A stretch of DNA of 64,000 nucleotides from Aplysia californica. Lineage: Eukaryota > Mollusca > Gastropoda > Aplysiida > Aplysiidae. Where the stretch lies: positions 71,229-135,228 of the forward strand of contig NW_004798135.1 in NCBI RefSeq assembly GCF_000002075.1. Reading direction: 5' to 3'. The notes beneath the pieces are model-generated. The model was not told where the DNA came from. It did not search any database and saw nothing but the letters and a program-made list of their open reading frames with translations. A program made the position numbers and the translations under genes. How positions within the stretch are numbered: the stretch's first letter is position 1; each line of letters opens with the position of its first letter. Shown one piece after another: positions 55,801-64,000 of this stretch.

Positions 55801-56272
55801 GGCATCATAGTGAACATCATTTAATGAAGAAATTTTCAAGTCCTGAATTTTTTCTTTTAATTTAGAATTATACAATCTAGCATTCCAATAATAATGAAAT
55901 CAGTGGAATGCCGAAACCTATTCGTTTTGTGTACAAATTTCAGATATTGAGGATTATGGTCAAAGTTGGACTATTTGGTCAGATGTTTTTAGGTATTCTA
56001 GAGTTCCTTTTATCCATGCCAACATGCATGTTGTGTAAATTGTCATGCAGATTTGGTTGTTTTTAAAAAAACTTTTTTCCCCCCTCATAATAAATAATAT
56101 TCACATCTACCAAGATCAGTTGTTTTACACGACCAAGAAAACTTTCTGCCTATTTTGCTATGTCATAGTCCACTCTCTGCTACAAGTTCACCTATACATG
56201 ACTTTGAAGAATGCTGGCAAGTTGTTGCATACTGTGCAATTTCTGTTGAAGAGGAAGTGTGCTGGCTGTTGA
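50532..56272 (+). CDS. SUMO-interacting-motif protein, SIMC1/SLF2-like (tentative), four exons, about 913 aa
   Basis: Proposed exons: 50532-52886 (GC donor), 55485-55718, 55944-55992 and 56169-56272 (TGA). Residues 58-110 hold a tight run of SUMO-interacting motifs: DIISISSGSD (61-70), DVIDLDD (73-79), VVVIDSEGS (90-98) and CIITD (105-109), each a hydrophobic core next to acid or serine. A long disordered middle follows, then from about residue 590 a predominantly helical region (LDALILLLDF, FVTLSILSLW, LALILQTL-type segments). N-terminal tandem SIMs plus a helical C-terminus is the layout of SIMC1, whose C-terminal fold is shared with SLF2 of the SMC5/6 system. I cannot prove family membership by eye. 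ATG 50532 is used because it is the first of the open frame; an acceptor-like ttacag at 50511-50516 leaves room for upstream exons. AATAAA lies at 56325. Confidence 0.6.
52980..53152 (-). repeat. tRNA-derived SINE, family B (minus strand)
   Basis: Read on the minus strand: GGCTCTGGTGGTCGAGAGGT, CCTCTCATTCGATAGG and GGGTTTGAATCC, a well-kept tRNA-like head, followed by AATGTTCTCCCTTTCCTGC and TGTCTCCACTTTCTGCC. The body matches the decayed plus-strand copy at 3012-3245. It lies in intron 1 of the SIM-rich gene, about 90 bp after the donor. Confidence 0.65.
53860..54920 (-). mobile_element. LINE fragment: reverse transcriptase and C-terminal region
   Basis: On the minus strand, RT motifs appear in order: VIVFIDQEKAFDRV (about 54915-54870), DWFKVRSGVRQGCVLSP (about 54760-54710), then a 151-codon frame at 54227-54682 with FTNDQCLIHHD (a degenerate form of the FADD box), NMKISTSKTEVM and FKYLGSTFSENG. 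After it come KMLNITRRDRQRNEE, IKWFGHLLRM and GRGRPRKRW, the usual C-terminal tail of RTE/BovB-like and related elements. No RNase H is present. It is 5'-truncated, carries stops and frame changes (including a stop just before the second motif) and an AT microsatellite near 54680. Confidence 0.85.
55485..55718 (+). CDS. SIM-rich gene, coding exon 2 (78 codons)
   Basis: Exon between cgtccgggatag and gtaagt, phase 0 in and out. It encodes NECLLFLAGELSQLYKTLHC, VLFLSTLEIPKLVLLVIRRL and CFRDVISLHSA, strongly helical and Leu-rich. Splicing joins NE to NE across the 2.6-kb intron without disturbing the frame. Confidence 0.8.
55944..55992 (+). CDS. SIM-rich gene, candidate exon 3 (49 nt)
   Basis: A 49-nt segment between acaaatttcag and gtattc, phase 0 in and phase 1 out, encoding ILRIMVKVGLFGQMFL. 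It is proposed because it bridges the phase of exon 2 and the only open continuation of exon 4 before a stop. Transcript data could overturn it. Confidence 0.45.
56169..56272 (+). CDS. SIM-rich gene, candidate last exon
   Basis: Starts after tatgtcatag in phase 1 and encodes VHSLLQVHLYMTLKNAGKLL then HTVQFLLKRKCAGC and TGA. A second frame over the same DNA (FEECWQVVAYCAISVEEEVC) is also open and looks protein-like, so the choice rests on phase with exon 3. AATAAA follows 53 nt after the stop at 56325. Confidence 0.45.
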
Positions 56273-56441
56273 CACATGAGATAGCAATTCGTAACTACAC
56301 AGGACCGCAGACTCTGGACACCCAAATAAAGTGTGTAGGCAAGGCTAGATCTACCACTGAACACTTCTGTCAATACCCATATTTTTGACTACACTTGTAC
56401 CCTCAGCTTAAGTAGGGATTGTTGGCCTACACTTATACCAA

Positions 56442-56515
<74 letters not shown>

Positions 56516-58300
56516 GCTATTCTCTCTCTCAACATGGTTTACATTTTCAAAACACGCATACGGCATAAACAACTCACCCTTACTGAAAAAAACTGATGTC
56601 AGCGAGGGGTAGGGTAGGTCTTATAAAACGCTACAGCAAATTTTGTTTACCAAAGTAGTGAGTGAGAGAGAGAGAGAGACAGAGAGAGAGCAACCTCTCT
56701 ATTAAAAACCAAGGACAGTGGTTATGGTCAAGGATGTAGTATACATCAGAGGTTTGTCTGAGCAGCCTAGGCTATACACTTCAGTTCGCTGAGGGTGCTT
56801 GCTGTCATGTGAAAAGATGTTTCCTGTACTGTATGATTGAATGTGAGTCAGTGCGTTTCCTCTTCAATAGTTGTTCATTGTTTCGCAATACACAACAACT
56901 TGGCTGGGGGTTGGAGGGCGCCACTGGTAGGTTCTAGGCCTACTACTGCTTTACTTTCCCGCTGTTGTTTTTGTCTATGTGTTACTTTTTCCCTGCACTA
57001 ACTAAATGACCATTATTGTGTCTCTGTTCAAACAAAGCAAACAAGCAACAACTTCCTGTCATTCTGCATTGAGGTCTTGGTGAAGTTGTAGTCTACTAGT
57101 AGTGAGTGTACCATGGTGGAGTAAAATAAGAGGAAATGCTTCTCATGGCTCAGTTAAGGAAAAATTGCTAATCCAAGCAGATATGATAAAAAAAATTTTT
57201 TTTTTAAAATCTGAGTGGCTATGAACCCAAAACAAATGTTGATGTGGCATAAAAGGCATAATTTAAAGCATTTAGCTCCTCAAGATGTGTCCTGATACAT
57301 GCCCCAAAATCCTGGAAAAAGATTTTCCTTTAGAACTATCATACACATACATGTGTATATATATTTTTTTATTTTTTGAAATATATTTTTTTAATTTTAT
57401 TTTTTTATATATATTTTTTAAATTAATTTATTTATTAAAAAAATTTTTTTGTACAAAATAAAACGATTTGGAAAAAATGCAATTGTATTAGGAAAAGAAT
57501 ACTGCTTCCAGCGAGCCAGTTTCCACTGCTATACAGTGTGGGCGAGTTATTTATTTCTCCCATTATAGTTGTGACTATTGGGTTCTAATTCGTTACCCAT
57601 CTATTTCTTCAAATTAAAAAATAACCAACTCCTCAAGAGACTCTAATTAGAAATGGTAGACTGAGAAATGAACTTTGAATATGTTTTTGTTTTGGTTAAG
57701 ATCACCTCATAGGCTGAGTTTTTATGTATTAAAAAGTTTTTTGTTGTTTATTTGTCCAATTTTCAGCCCATTTTGTCATATATATATATATATATATATA
57801 ATTATATAATGTATTTACGTTAAAAATTCACACACACTCTATTTTCGACTATTCAACTCAAGAAAAAAAAGAACACAACAACAACAACTCTATTTTGCTT
57901 TAAAGTCAATTCTAATCAGACATTCTTTCTAGACTTCACAGAAATGGATGTGACACTCACTGCGCAATGCCGCTCTACGCTCTAGGTGCACAATGATAGG
58001 CTCCAGGCAACGCTACTCTAGGTGTTAAATGGTTAATTGTCCAACTTTGTCTGCCGCCCTTGATATCATTTAAGAGTCGTACTTTGAGACATTTATACAC
58101 ATTTTCATGTCCTGCCAGATTTACAATGTGCTTTGCTAGACTGTATGCAGTTTTTTTTTTAAAAAGTGACGTCAGGTTAAATACCGTCAACTTCACTTGT
58201 GTTGAAGTCGCTTTAGTTGATCTTCATTCAATTTGATCTTTTTCTTGGGTCCCAGCACATCTTTTTCTTTACATTTGTTTAAGTCAAATGGTTATGTTGA
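56273..58300. other. Intergenic, no gene recognised
   Basis: AT-rich sequence downstream of the SIM-rich gene. It contains the CT microsatellite, an AT-rich low-complexity patch at about 57350-57460 and a (TA)n run at 57779-57802. No exon, RNA or element with defined ends was found. Confidence 0.5.
56436..56513. repeat. (CT)n microsatellite, about 78 bp
   Basis: Near-perfect CT dinucleotide repeat with one interruption, followed at 56665-56690 by a shorter GAGA tract. Confidence 0.95.
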
Positions 58301-58305
58301 TTTAA

Positions 58306-58465
58306 GGGTGACCTTATTTAGGCCACATATGGCCTAAATAAGCTAAACCTCCCTCCCTAACCTTATTTAAATAAGCTAACCCTCCCCCCCCCCTCCCTTA
58401 CCTTATTTAGGCCACATGGCCTATATAAGCTAGCCCCCCACCTAACCTTATTTAGGCCAAATAGA
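58306..58465. repeat. Cluster of CCTTATTTAGGCC palindromes with C-rich spacers
   Basis: Three related units occur: ACCTTATTTAGGCCACATAT with its mirror GGCCTAAATAAG, then a second palindrome at about 58400-58431 and a half unit at 58447. C-rich spacers (cctccccccccc) separate them. An inverted relative cluster lies at 62640-62770, and the sequence GATTTAAGGG stands outside both clusters, so the two may be the ends of one element of about 4.5 kb. Confidence 0.55.
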
Positions 58466-58536
58466 GAGAAAGAAACCCTCTTCACATCCATCTTCAATTA
58501 CAGCAGGACATGTAATGAATCTAGAATCAATTTAAG

Positions 58537-58796
58537 GTCCTTTTCTGTATAAAAATCTGCAGTTAAAAACCTGTGCTGTTGGTACATGTCTGAATTACCC
58601 GTACTGAATTTATTAATAATTTATACGTATTTTCTTCGAAAGTGGATAGGTGGATCTCAGGGTGTAGTCCTTTTCTGTATACAAATCTGCAGTTAAAAAC
58701 CCGTGCCGTTGGTACATGTCTGAATTACCTGTACTGAATTAATTAATAATTTATACGTATTTTCTTCAAAAGTGGATAGGTGGACCTCGGGGTGTA
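58537..58796. repeat. 130-bp tandem duplication (two units)
   Basis: Units 58537-58666 and 58667-58796 begin GTCCTTTTCTGTATA and end GGGTGTAG. By eye they differ at roughly nine positions. The units carry no frame or RNA-like structure that I recognise. Confidence 0.85.
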
Positions 58797-59323
58797 GCGT
58801 AACATCGTTTAGTGTTAGGGTAAGGCAAGGTTTTAAAAAGAAGAAGAAAAAAACCATGGTGGGCAGACTCGGTTCGACATTATTCCAGTTAAACTTCAAC
58901 CTTAATCGTCATTCTTAATTTTTTAAAAGACTTTTTGGGGGAAAAAAGTGGTTTGTTTAATTTCTTTATTATTTTTTTATATGTTTGTTTGGTAAATCAT
59001 CCCGGCAAATATGATGTATTTAACAGAATCTAGAGTAACACTGCCACCTGGCAACTCTGAATGTCTAAGCATTTTGAGGATTTGAGATGAGCAACAGATT
59101 AGAATGGCATGGTTATGCTGATAGGCTAGTCCTACTACATTAGATCATATATACAGCAGTTTGTTTTTAAAGTAGATTTCTAGAACTAATCATGTATTCG
59201 CAAGATCAAGATTCTACTGATCTTTTATTTTGTGAGGGGTATTATTTCAAAATACATGTAGATGAATGATTATGAATGAAAAGTGGACAAAGGGTAGGAG
59301 TTGTGTGTGTGTGTGGTTGTGGT

Positions 59324-59324
<1 letters not shown>

Positions 59325-59358
<34 letters not shown>
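59325..59358. repeat. (GA)n microsatellite
   Basis: About 17 GA units preceded by GTGT repeats (59302-59322) and followed by GTGTGT-rich sequence to 59430. Confidence 0.9.
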
Positions 59359-59360
<2 letters not shown>

Positions 59361-60347
59361 AATGTAATAGTGTTTTTGTATGCGTGTGTGTAATGTGTGT
59401 ACTGTAAGTGTGTGAGTGTTATTGTGTTCGTGAGTGTCTACCTGAGTTGTACGGTCCAAATGTACTTTATTTTGTTGAGAAGTTTACATATAATGCACAC
59501 AACTACAAAACACCTCTTTGCAAAGTCACAGAAATATTTTTTTGTACTTATAAAGGTACAGTGCAGAGTGATTATAAAAATCACCTGCAATGATAATCGG
59601 ACAAAATGGGCAATATCCTTACTGCTACTAATGGTCATATTTAGACAAATCCTACATCATTCTCTTTGTTTTTCTTAACTGCTCATGATTGTTAAAGAGT
59701 AAGCCAACTAGGTAGTAATTCCCTAATATTATGGGCATTCTTAAAATTTTAAAACTTGTTTTTAGCGCTTTTCTCAAAGTAAAACGGATTCCGTTAAAAA
59801 AACAAATGACCATAAGTCAGCTACTTATTCTTTTTATTCAAAGTATTGTAGGCCTACATACATTTGTGTGAAACTGTATTTTATGCTTTCAAGTACAAAA
59901 TCAAGCAAAATGTTCTTCAGATACATAGTAGTAGGCCCACTGGAACATTTAATAAACTGTAGAAAGATGACCAGAAAATAACAAAATCATCTTATGATCT
60001 TCACTTGCACTGGCAATTTTTTGGACAAATTATAGTGTACCTCATTACTTTTTTTTTTCACACACTTTTCTTCACTATTCATGACAACTGTTGTTTTCAG
60101 TTATTATGAATAAGTCATTTTCTTTGATTAGCACAATAAAAAAAAATTATTGAGTCAGAGGCTCGCTTTCTAAAAATTCCACTGCTAATGCTATTCTTAT
60201 CAAAGAAAATGGCACAATTTGATAATGTAAAAATATCCAGAAAATAATAACATAAAATTATTATGTAGGCCTACTGAAAGACTGAGCAGATGCTTATAAT
60301 CTCTGCTCTCTACTAGAATCTAGTAAGTTTGCGCAAAACAGAATTTA

Positions 60348-60362
60348 GGGGGGGGGGGGGGG
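60348..60362. repeat. Poly(G) tract
   Basis: A run of 15 G. The surrounding 59.5-60.5 kb is AT-rich with no other feature seen. Confidence 0.8.
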
Positions 60363-60524
60363 AGTTGTATCTATCTAATAAAAGTAAAAGTAATTGTTAT
60401 GGTGAGATTTGTTATTATTAACTCTGGAAAATATAGTTAGATGATGAATCAAGAATTAACTAGAATTGTACAATTCGTTTTATTTCATTTCCAAAGCTCA
60501 AAGGCATAACAATAAGTTAGGTCT

Positions 60525-60715
60525 TGCAGCTGTAGGCTCTCTGGCTGCTACCGGACTCGTAATCGTGAGATTGCGGGTTCCGGTGTTCGAGCCTCAGCTC
60601 GATCCGACGTTGTGTCCTTGGGAAAGGCACTTTACACGAACTTCCCACTTGGCTCGGTCCTATCGGAGACGGACGTTAAATTAGGAGGTCCCGTGTTGAT
60701 AGGGGCGTTAAACTC
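60525..60715 (+). repeat. SINE with family-A head and a different tail
   Basis: GCTACCGGACTCGTAATCGT followed by GAGATTGCGGGTTC is nearly identical to the head of the SINE at 23358. The body GTCCTTGGGAAAGGCACTTT corresponds to the conserved central block of many invertebrate SINEs. The 3' part (GACGGACGTTAAATTAGGAG) differs from family A, so the two share a head but not a tail. Confidence 0.65.
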
Positions 60716-60830
60716 ATACCATTTCACCATTTTGCTCTGTGGCTACTTTTTCTAGCCTAGGCCTACTACTACTGATCCAAGACGGGGAATCTAGATTTAG
60801 CTATCACTTGCACTATTCAAAAGTCAAATA

Positions 60831-61642
60831 CAGTCAAACCTGTGTAAGACGGCCACCCATTGTCAAGGAGAAAAGTGACCGTATAAGACGGGTGGCCGTC
60901 TTAGGCAGGACTGATCAAGATGAAGAAAACAAACAAATCCCATCTGAGGTCCCAATCGAAAGAAGCCGCATTGTTGTGGTCTTAATTGTTGTTGTTGTTG
61001 GTTTGTATTTTGTTTGTAATTTTTATTTTGTTGCTGATTTTGCACAAGGGTGACTATAAAACGAAATGTGTCAGACGAGGAAGACCGAGTGCCATGTTAA
61101 AACAAACACATGGGTCGCCACCACTCGGAGAACGAGCGACGCTTCTGTCACAAGTTCACGTCAACGTCCATTGTTACAGACGGGGTAAACAGTGACCACT
61201 CATCTCACTTACGATTTGTGTATGAGTTCTGGGCGGGGCTTATGGGTTATAAGGGATCACACGCTTACCTCACCAGCAGTTGAAAATTGGTAGCTATTAC
61301 TATTGGTCAACAGTGGGAGGGGCCTACGCAACATGATCGGTTGGAGGGACTACCTAACAACAACGACAGGTGATTGAATTATGACAGCTCGCCCACAACG
61401 CCAGGGGCCAATGCACAATTTATCACAAAATGCAATGAAGTCACTAAGGTGGCCGCCTAAGACAGGTGTTATTGCTTAATGTGATAGAGATTGTGTGATA
61501 AAATATGGTGGCCATGGCGGCGTTGGACAGGTGCCCGTTTTACACAGTTAAATTATATAGAAAAAACGCAAGGGGGGAATGGAAAGTGGCCATTTGTACA
61601 GGTGGTCGTCTTTAGAGGTGGCGGTCATGGCAGGTTTGACTG
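60831..61642. mobile_element. pogo/Tigger-like MITE (812 bp), TA target
   Basis: The ends CAGTCAAACCTG and CAGGTTTGACTG are perfect inverted repeats flanked by TA on both sides. Subterminal repeats GACGGCCACCC / GGTGGCCGTCTTA occur near the left end and GGTGGTCGTCTTTAGAGGTG near the right. No transposase frame is present. The short element at 16358-16493 is a relative. Confidence 0.85.
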
Positions 61643-61644
61643 TA

Positions 61645-62639
61645 TATGGTAAAAAAACAACAACCTGTGAATTGTTTTGTCAGTCACCATAGCTGTATGT
61701 ATAAATCTAAGTTGAATAATGTGATGCCCAAGCAACACGTTATCACTAGTGTGCAGGGGAGAGCGGGGTGCTGGGGTCGCTGACTAGCCGGTACAGTCGA
61801 TTCGGCGGTGCGGCTTTTGTAGATCTATGCATTTTTACGGAAAGCCCTATTAGCGTTGTGAAAACTTCAACCTATACAGCTCAGGCGTCAAAAGATCTTG
61901 GAAAATAATAATAGGTCTTGAATTTTCATAATGTATACATGTATATACAGGATAACACAGCCAGTAGTTTTTATTTCATCGCGTTGTAAAAATTGCCTTG
62001 TTTTCAGAAACAAATTTTAATATATATCAAGTTCTACCGTATCGATTTTCACACGAAGACCACCATTTTGATTATCTTTCTTTTCTTTTAAAAAAAATGT
62101 AGGCCTGTCGGACGTGGCAGTGCAATTAACAAAACGGAGTTGTTTAGACGCATCAAAACAGGAGGCTTCATGGCCGATCACAAAAATCTACGGGGCGTAT
62201 CGAGGCCGAGTCGCCCTGCTGCGTGCATGTTCACTAAACTGCCTACTAGTACTGTACTACTAATACGAGACAGTATGAGAGAGTGCCACTCAGGCAAAGA
62301 ATAGATAGTGTAACTTTGACTCAGGCAGGCACGTTGTTTGTGTACACACTTTTTATACTCCAAATTTGATCCATAAGTCTATTCGGAGGATTTGACCTTT
62401 TCACTTGACCAAAGTGTGCCAAAATGGTAGACTAGCTTTTGCCCCTCCAGGAAGGAAAAATCTGGCCCTCATTCAAACCACTGGGATTGAGCAAAATTTC
62501 GAGTATTGTGCTTTGTTTTTACAATTTTCATTATGATTATGATTTATAAGTTGTACACTGAGACAAAACTGTACTCAATGAGAAAGGTGCACCATTACGA
62601 AAGTGGAACGAACTCAGTTACCTGAAAAGGGTAGTTTGA
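61645..62639. other. Intergenic, no feature recognised
   Basis: AT-rich DNA between two mobile elements. Short frames only, none with recognisable content. Confidence 0.4.
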
Positions 62640-62770
62640 GTTTGAGCATATATGTGGCCTATATAATGTTCCGGGGAGGAGGAAACCTTATTTAGGCCAC
62701 AGGTGGCCTAAATAATGTTAGGTGGGGGGTTGACCTTATTTAGGCCATGTGTGGCCTAAGTAAGCACTCC
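62640..62770. repeat. GGCC-type palindrome cluster, inverted partner of 58.3 kb
   Basis: It holds ACCTTATTTAGGCCACAGGT with mirror GGCCTAAATAATG, then ACCTTATTTAGGCCATGTGT with mirror GGCCTAAGTAAG, separated by G-rich spacer (ggtggggggtt). The C-rich spacers of the 58.3-kb cluster appear here as G-rich, and CTTGATTTAAAC follows, which fits an inverted arrangement. Confidence 0.55.
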
Positions 62771-62989
62771 CTTGATTTAAACTTAAATATAAATACAACT
62801 GAGTTGAAGTGCTCTTTTTTTAATCCCTGGCCGCAAGTAGTATGCAACCGGGCAATTTATTAGGCATCGTCAGATTTTTCGCAGCAGTTTTTACACAAGT
62901 GGTACTTATGGTAAAAATACAATCATATTAAACCAATCAACATGTCTACATAGTAAGTGCACCTCTTTGAAACAATGAGGGGAGTATTG

Positions 62990-63604
62990 GGCCTGGGTTT
63001 CAAAACTATCGTAACTCGAGTTACGATATTTTTGCATTAAAAGATATGTTAAACTGTTTTCTGGAGGGCATCTTATGTCAAAACGGTGTACCATAAAGAA
63101 GCTCAATAAATAAAAAAGTTATGCTGTCATGAACATGTATCTTAAGTTTATTGCGGCGAAATCGTAGCAACAAAAGTATCGTATTTTGACTTACAATACT
63201 TTAAAAAACAAATGTAAATCTCTTTTTAATACAAAAGTATAGTTACTCTAGGTTGCAATAGTTTTGTTGCCGCAGACTTACATTGAAATAGAAAGATGTA
63301 TGTTATACTGGTATCCTATCCTTGGGTATATTAGATTGTAATATGTCCTCCTTGGCATTGAAACTATCGTAACTTGAGATTCAATACTATGTAATTCATA
63401 AAGGAAGTTTTTCAACTTCTATCGTAACTCAACTTATGATAGTTTTGTTGCCAAGCAATCAGTGCCTTAATATCGTAACTTTTTTCAACCTGTAATATGG
63501 AAAAAAATCACATCCCCAAATTATCTGTGTGGAGAGAAAATCAGTTTTTTTGCTTCTCCTGAAAAGTAGGGTTTTTAAGATATGATCGTTTTGAATCCCA
63601 GGCC
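62990..63604. mobile_element. 615-bp MITE with internal TATCGTAACT repeats
   Basis: The left end GGCCTGGGTTTCAAAACTAT and reverse complement of the right end, GGCCTGGGATTCAAAACGAT, form about 20-bp inverted repeats. A perfect 22-bp palindrome starts at 63007 (arms TATCGTAACTC). Variants of TATCGTAACT or its complement recur at least six times through the body with a period near 60-120 bp. No target duplication is clear. Confidence 0.65.
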
Positions 63605-63718
63605 TGGTATGAAGGGTGGGTGTGTATGACGCCACGACACAGTAACGACATCTGTTGTTGCATCCTCATCCCCTTCCAAGCCCAAAGGGTAATGCGCACT
63701 GAAAGACAATGAGGAATA

Positions 63719-64000
63719 CAGTAAAACCTCGATATAATGTGCTGGGCTCAATATGTTCTCTTAGCTGTAACGTCTGGAGTCCTGGTCAGTAGTTTTGCTC
63801 TTTAAAAGCTATGTCTAAAACAAGAATAAAACGCAATCAGGTGCAGTGAGAGTGTGAGTTTTGTTAGTAGACACCGATACTGGTTTTGATGCAAGTGGAT
63901 GTTAGCACCAAATGTCAGCCCCTGGTCTTGTGGTGTAGTGATAAGACTTTTTAGCATTTTATGCAGCCGTGAGAGAAGTGATTGAATTTTTCACCTAAGG
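63719..64000 (+). mobile_element. pogo/Tigger-like left end, continues beyond the window
   Basis: TA followed by CAGTAAAACCTCGATATAAT is a standard pogo/Tigger-type start. No matching right end occurs before the window stops, so the length is unknown. Confidence 0.45.

Noticed and set aside
56155-56388. Alternative reading of the last exon in the FEECWQVVAYCAISVEEEVC frame
   Set aside because: It looks protein-like but does not match the phase from exon 2 or the candidate exon 3. It remains a possibility if another small exon exists.
1-64000. LTR retrotransposons, endogenous viruses or Polintons
   Set aside because: No long terminal direct repeats, protease/integrase, capsid or packaging-ATPase sequence was recognised. 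The only reverse transcriptase-related remains are LINE-type.

Overview
This is a eukaryotic window from an animal: intron-rich, AT-rich, GT-AG spliced, with short exons spread over long introns. The protein content and the dense load of tRNA-derived SINEs, short inverted-repeat DNA transposons (MITEs) and LINE fragments suggest a lophotrochozoan, probably a gastropod mollusc. That placement is an inference from style and memory; no database was searched.

Layout. (1) About 0.8-43.5 kb, plus strand: a gene I read as a complete TP53BP1 (53BP1) orthologue. I could chain 32 coding exons with consistent phases into 5,304 nt (1,767 codons plus stop), ending at 42770. The chain carries an N-terminal SQ cluster, a conserved PSPDA/IIPDSP motif, a long disordered region, the pre-Tudor oligomerisation segment, a tandem Tudor domain, the ubiquitin-recognition (UDR) segment, a basic NLS region and a C-terminal BRCT pair. 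(2) 42.8-46.8 kb: 3' UTR and TE-rich intergenic DNA. (3) 46769-46901: one first exon encoding the start of a MADF domain; its next exon was not found. (4) 46.9-50.5 kb: repeats, including nested MITEs and a foldback-like inverted repeat. (5) 50.5-56.3 kb, plus strand: a gene with a 2.36 kb first coding exon, a cluster of SUMO-interacting motifs and a helical C-terminal region split over small exons. Its architecture recalls SIMC1/SLF2 (FAM178), but that is tentative. A minus-strand LINE and a SINE sit in its first intron. (6) 56.3-64 kb: no gene recognised; microsatellites, palindromes and several MITEs.

Biology. 53BP1 is a chromatin reader that protects DNA double-strand breaks from resection. 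The domains that read H4K20me2 (Tudor) and H2AK15ub (UDR), and the BRCT pair, are all present. One of the five Tudor cage residues is changed (human Tyr1523 position is Ser1304 here). The third gene is a SUMO-reader candidate, so two nuclear genome-maintenance type genes may sit near each other on the same strand, but I see no sign of an operon.

Mobile DNA. At least eight TE groups can be defined by comparing copies inside the window: a 1.5-kb element with 15-bp TIRs and a 6-bp target duplication (two copies), a TTAA-flanked piggyBac-like MITE group, most members of which carry short hairpins, a 179-bp MITE with 8-bp duplications, pogo/Tigger-like MITEs, a dispersed family with a GGCGCTC...GAGCGCC hairpin, two SINE families each with two copies, an RNase H-bearing LINE with a 14-bp target duplication, and a foldback repeat. 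No LTR or retroviral element was recognised.
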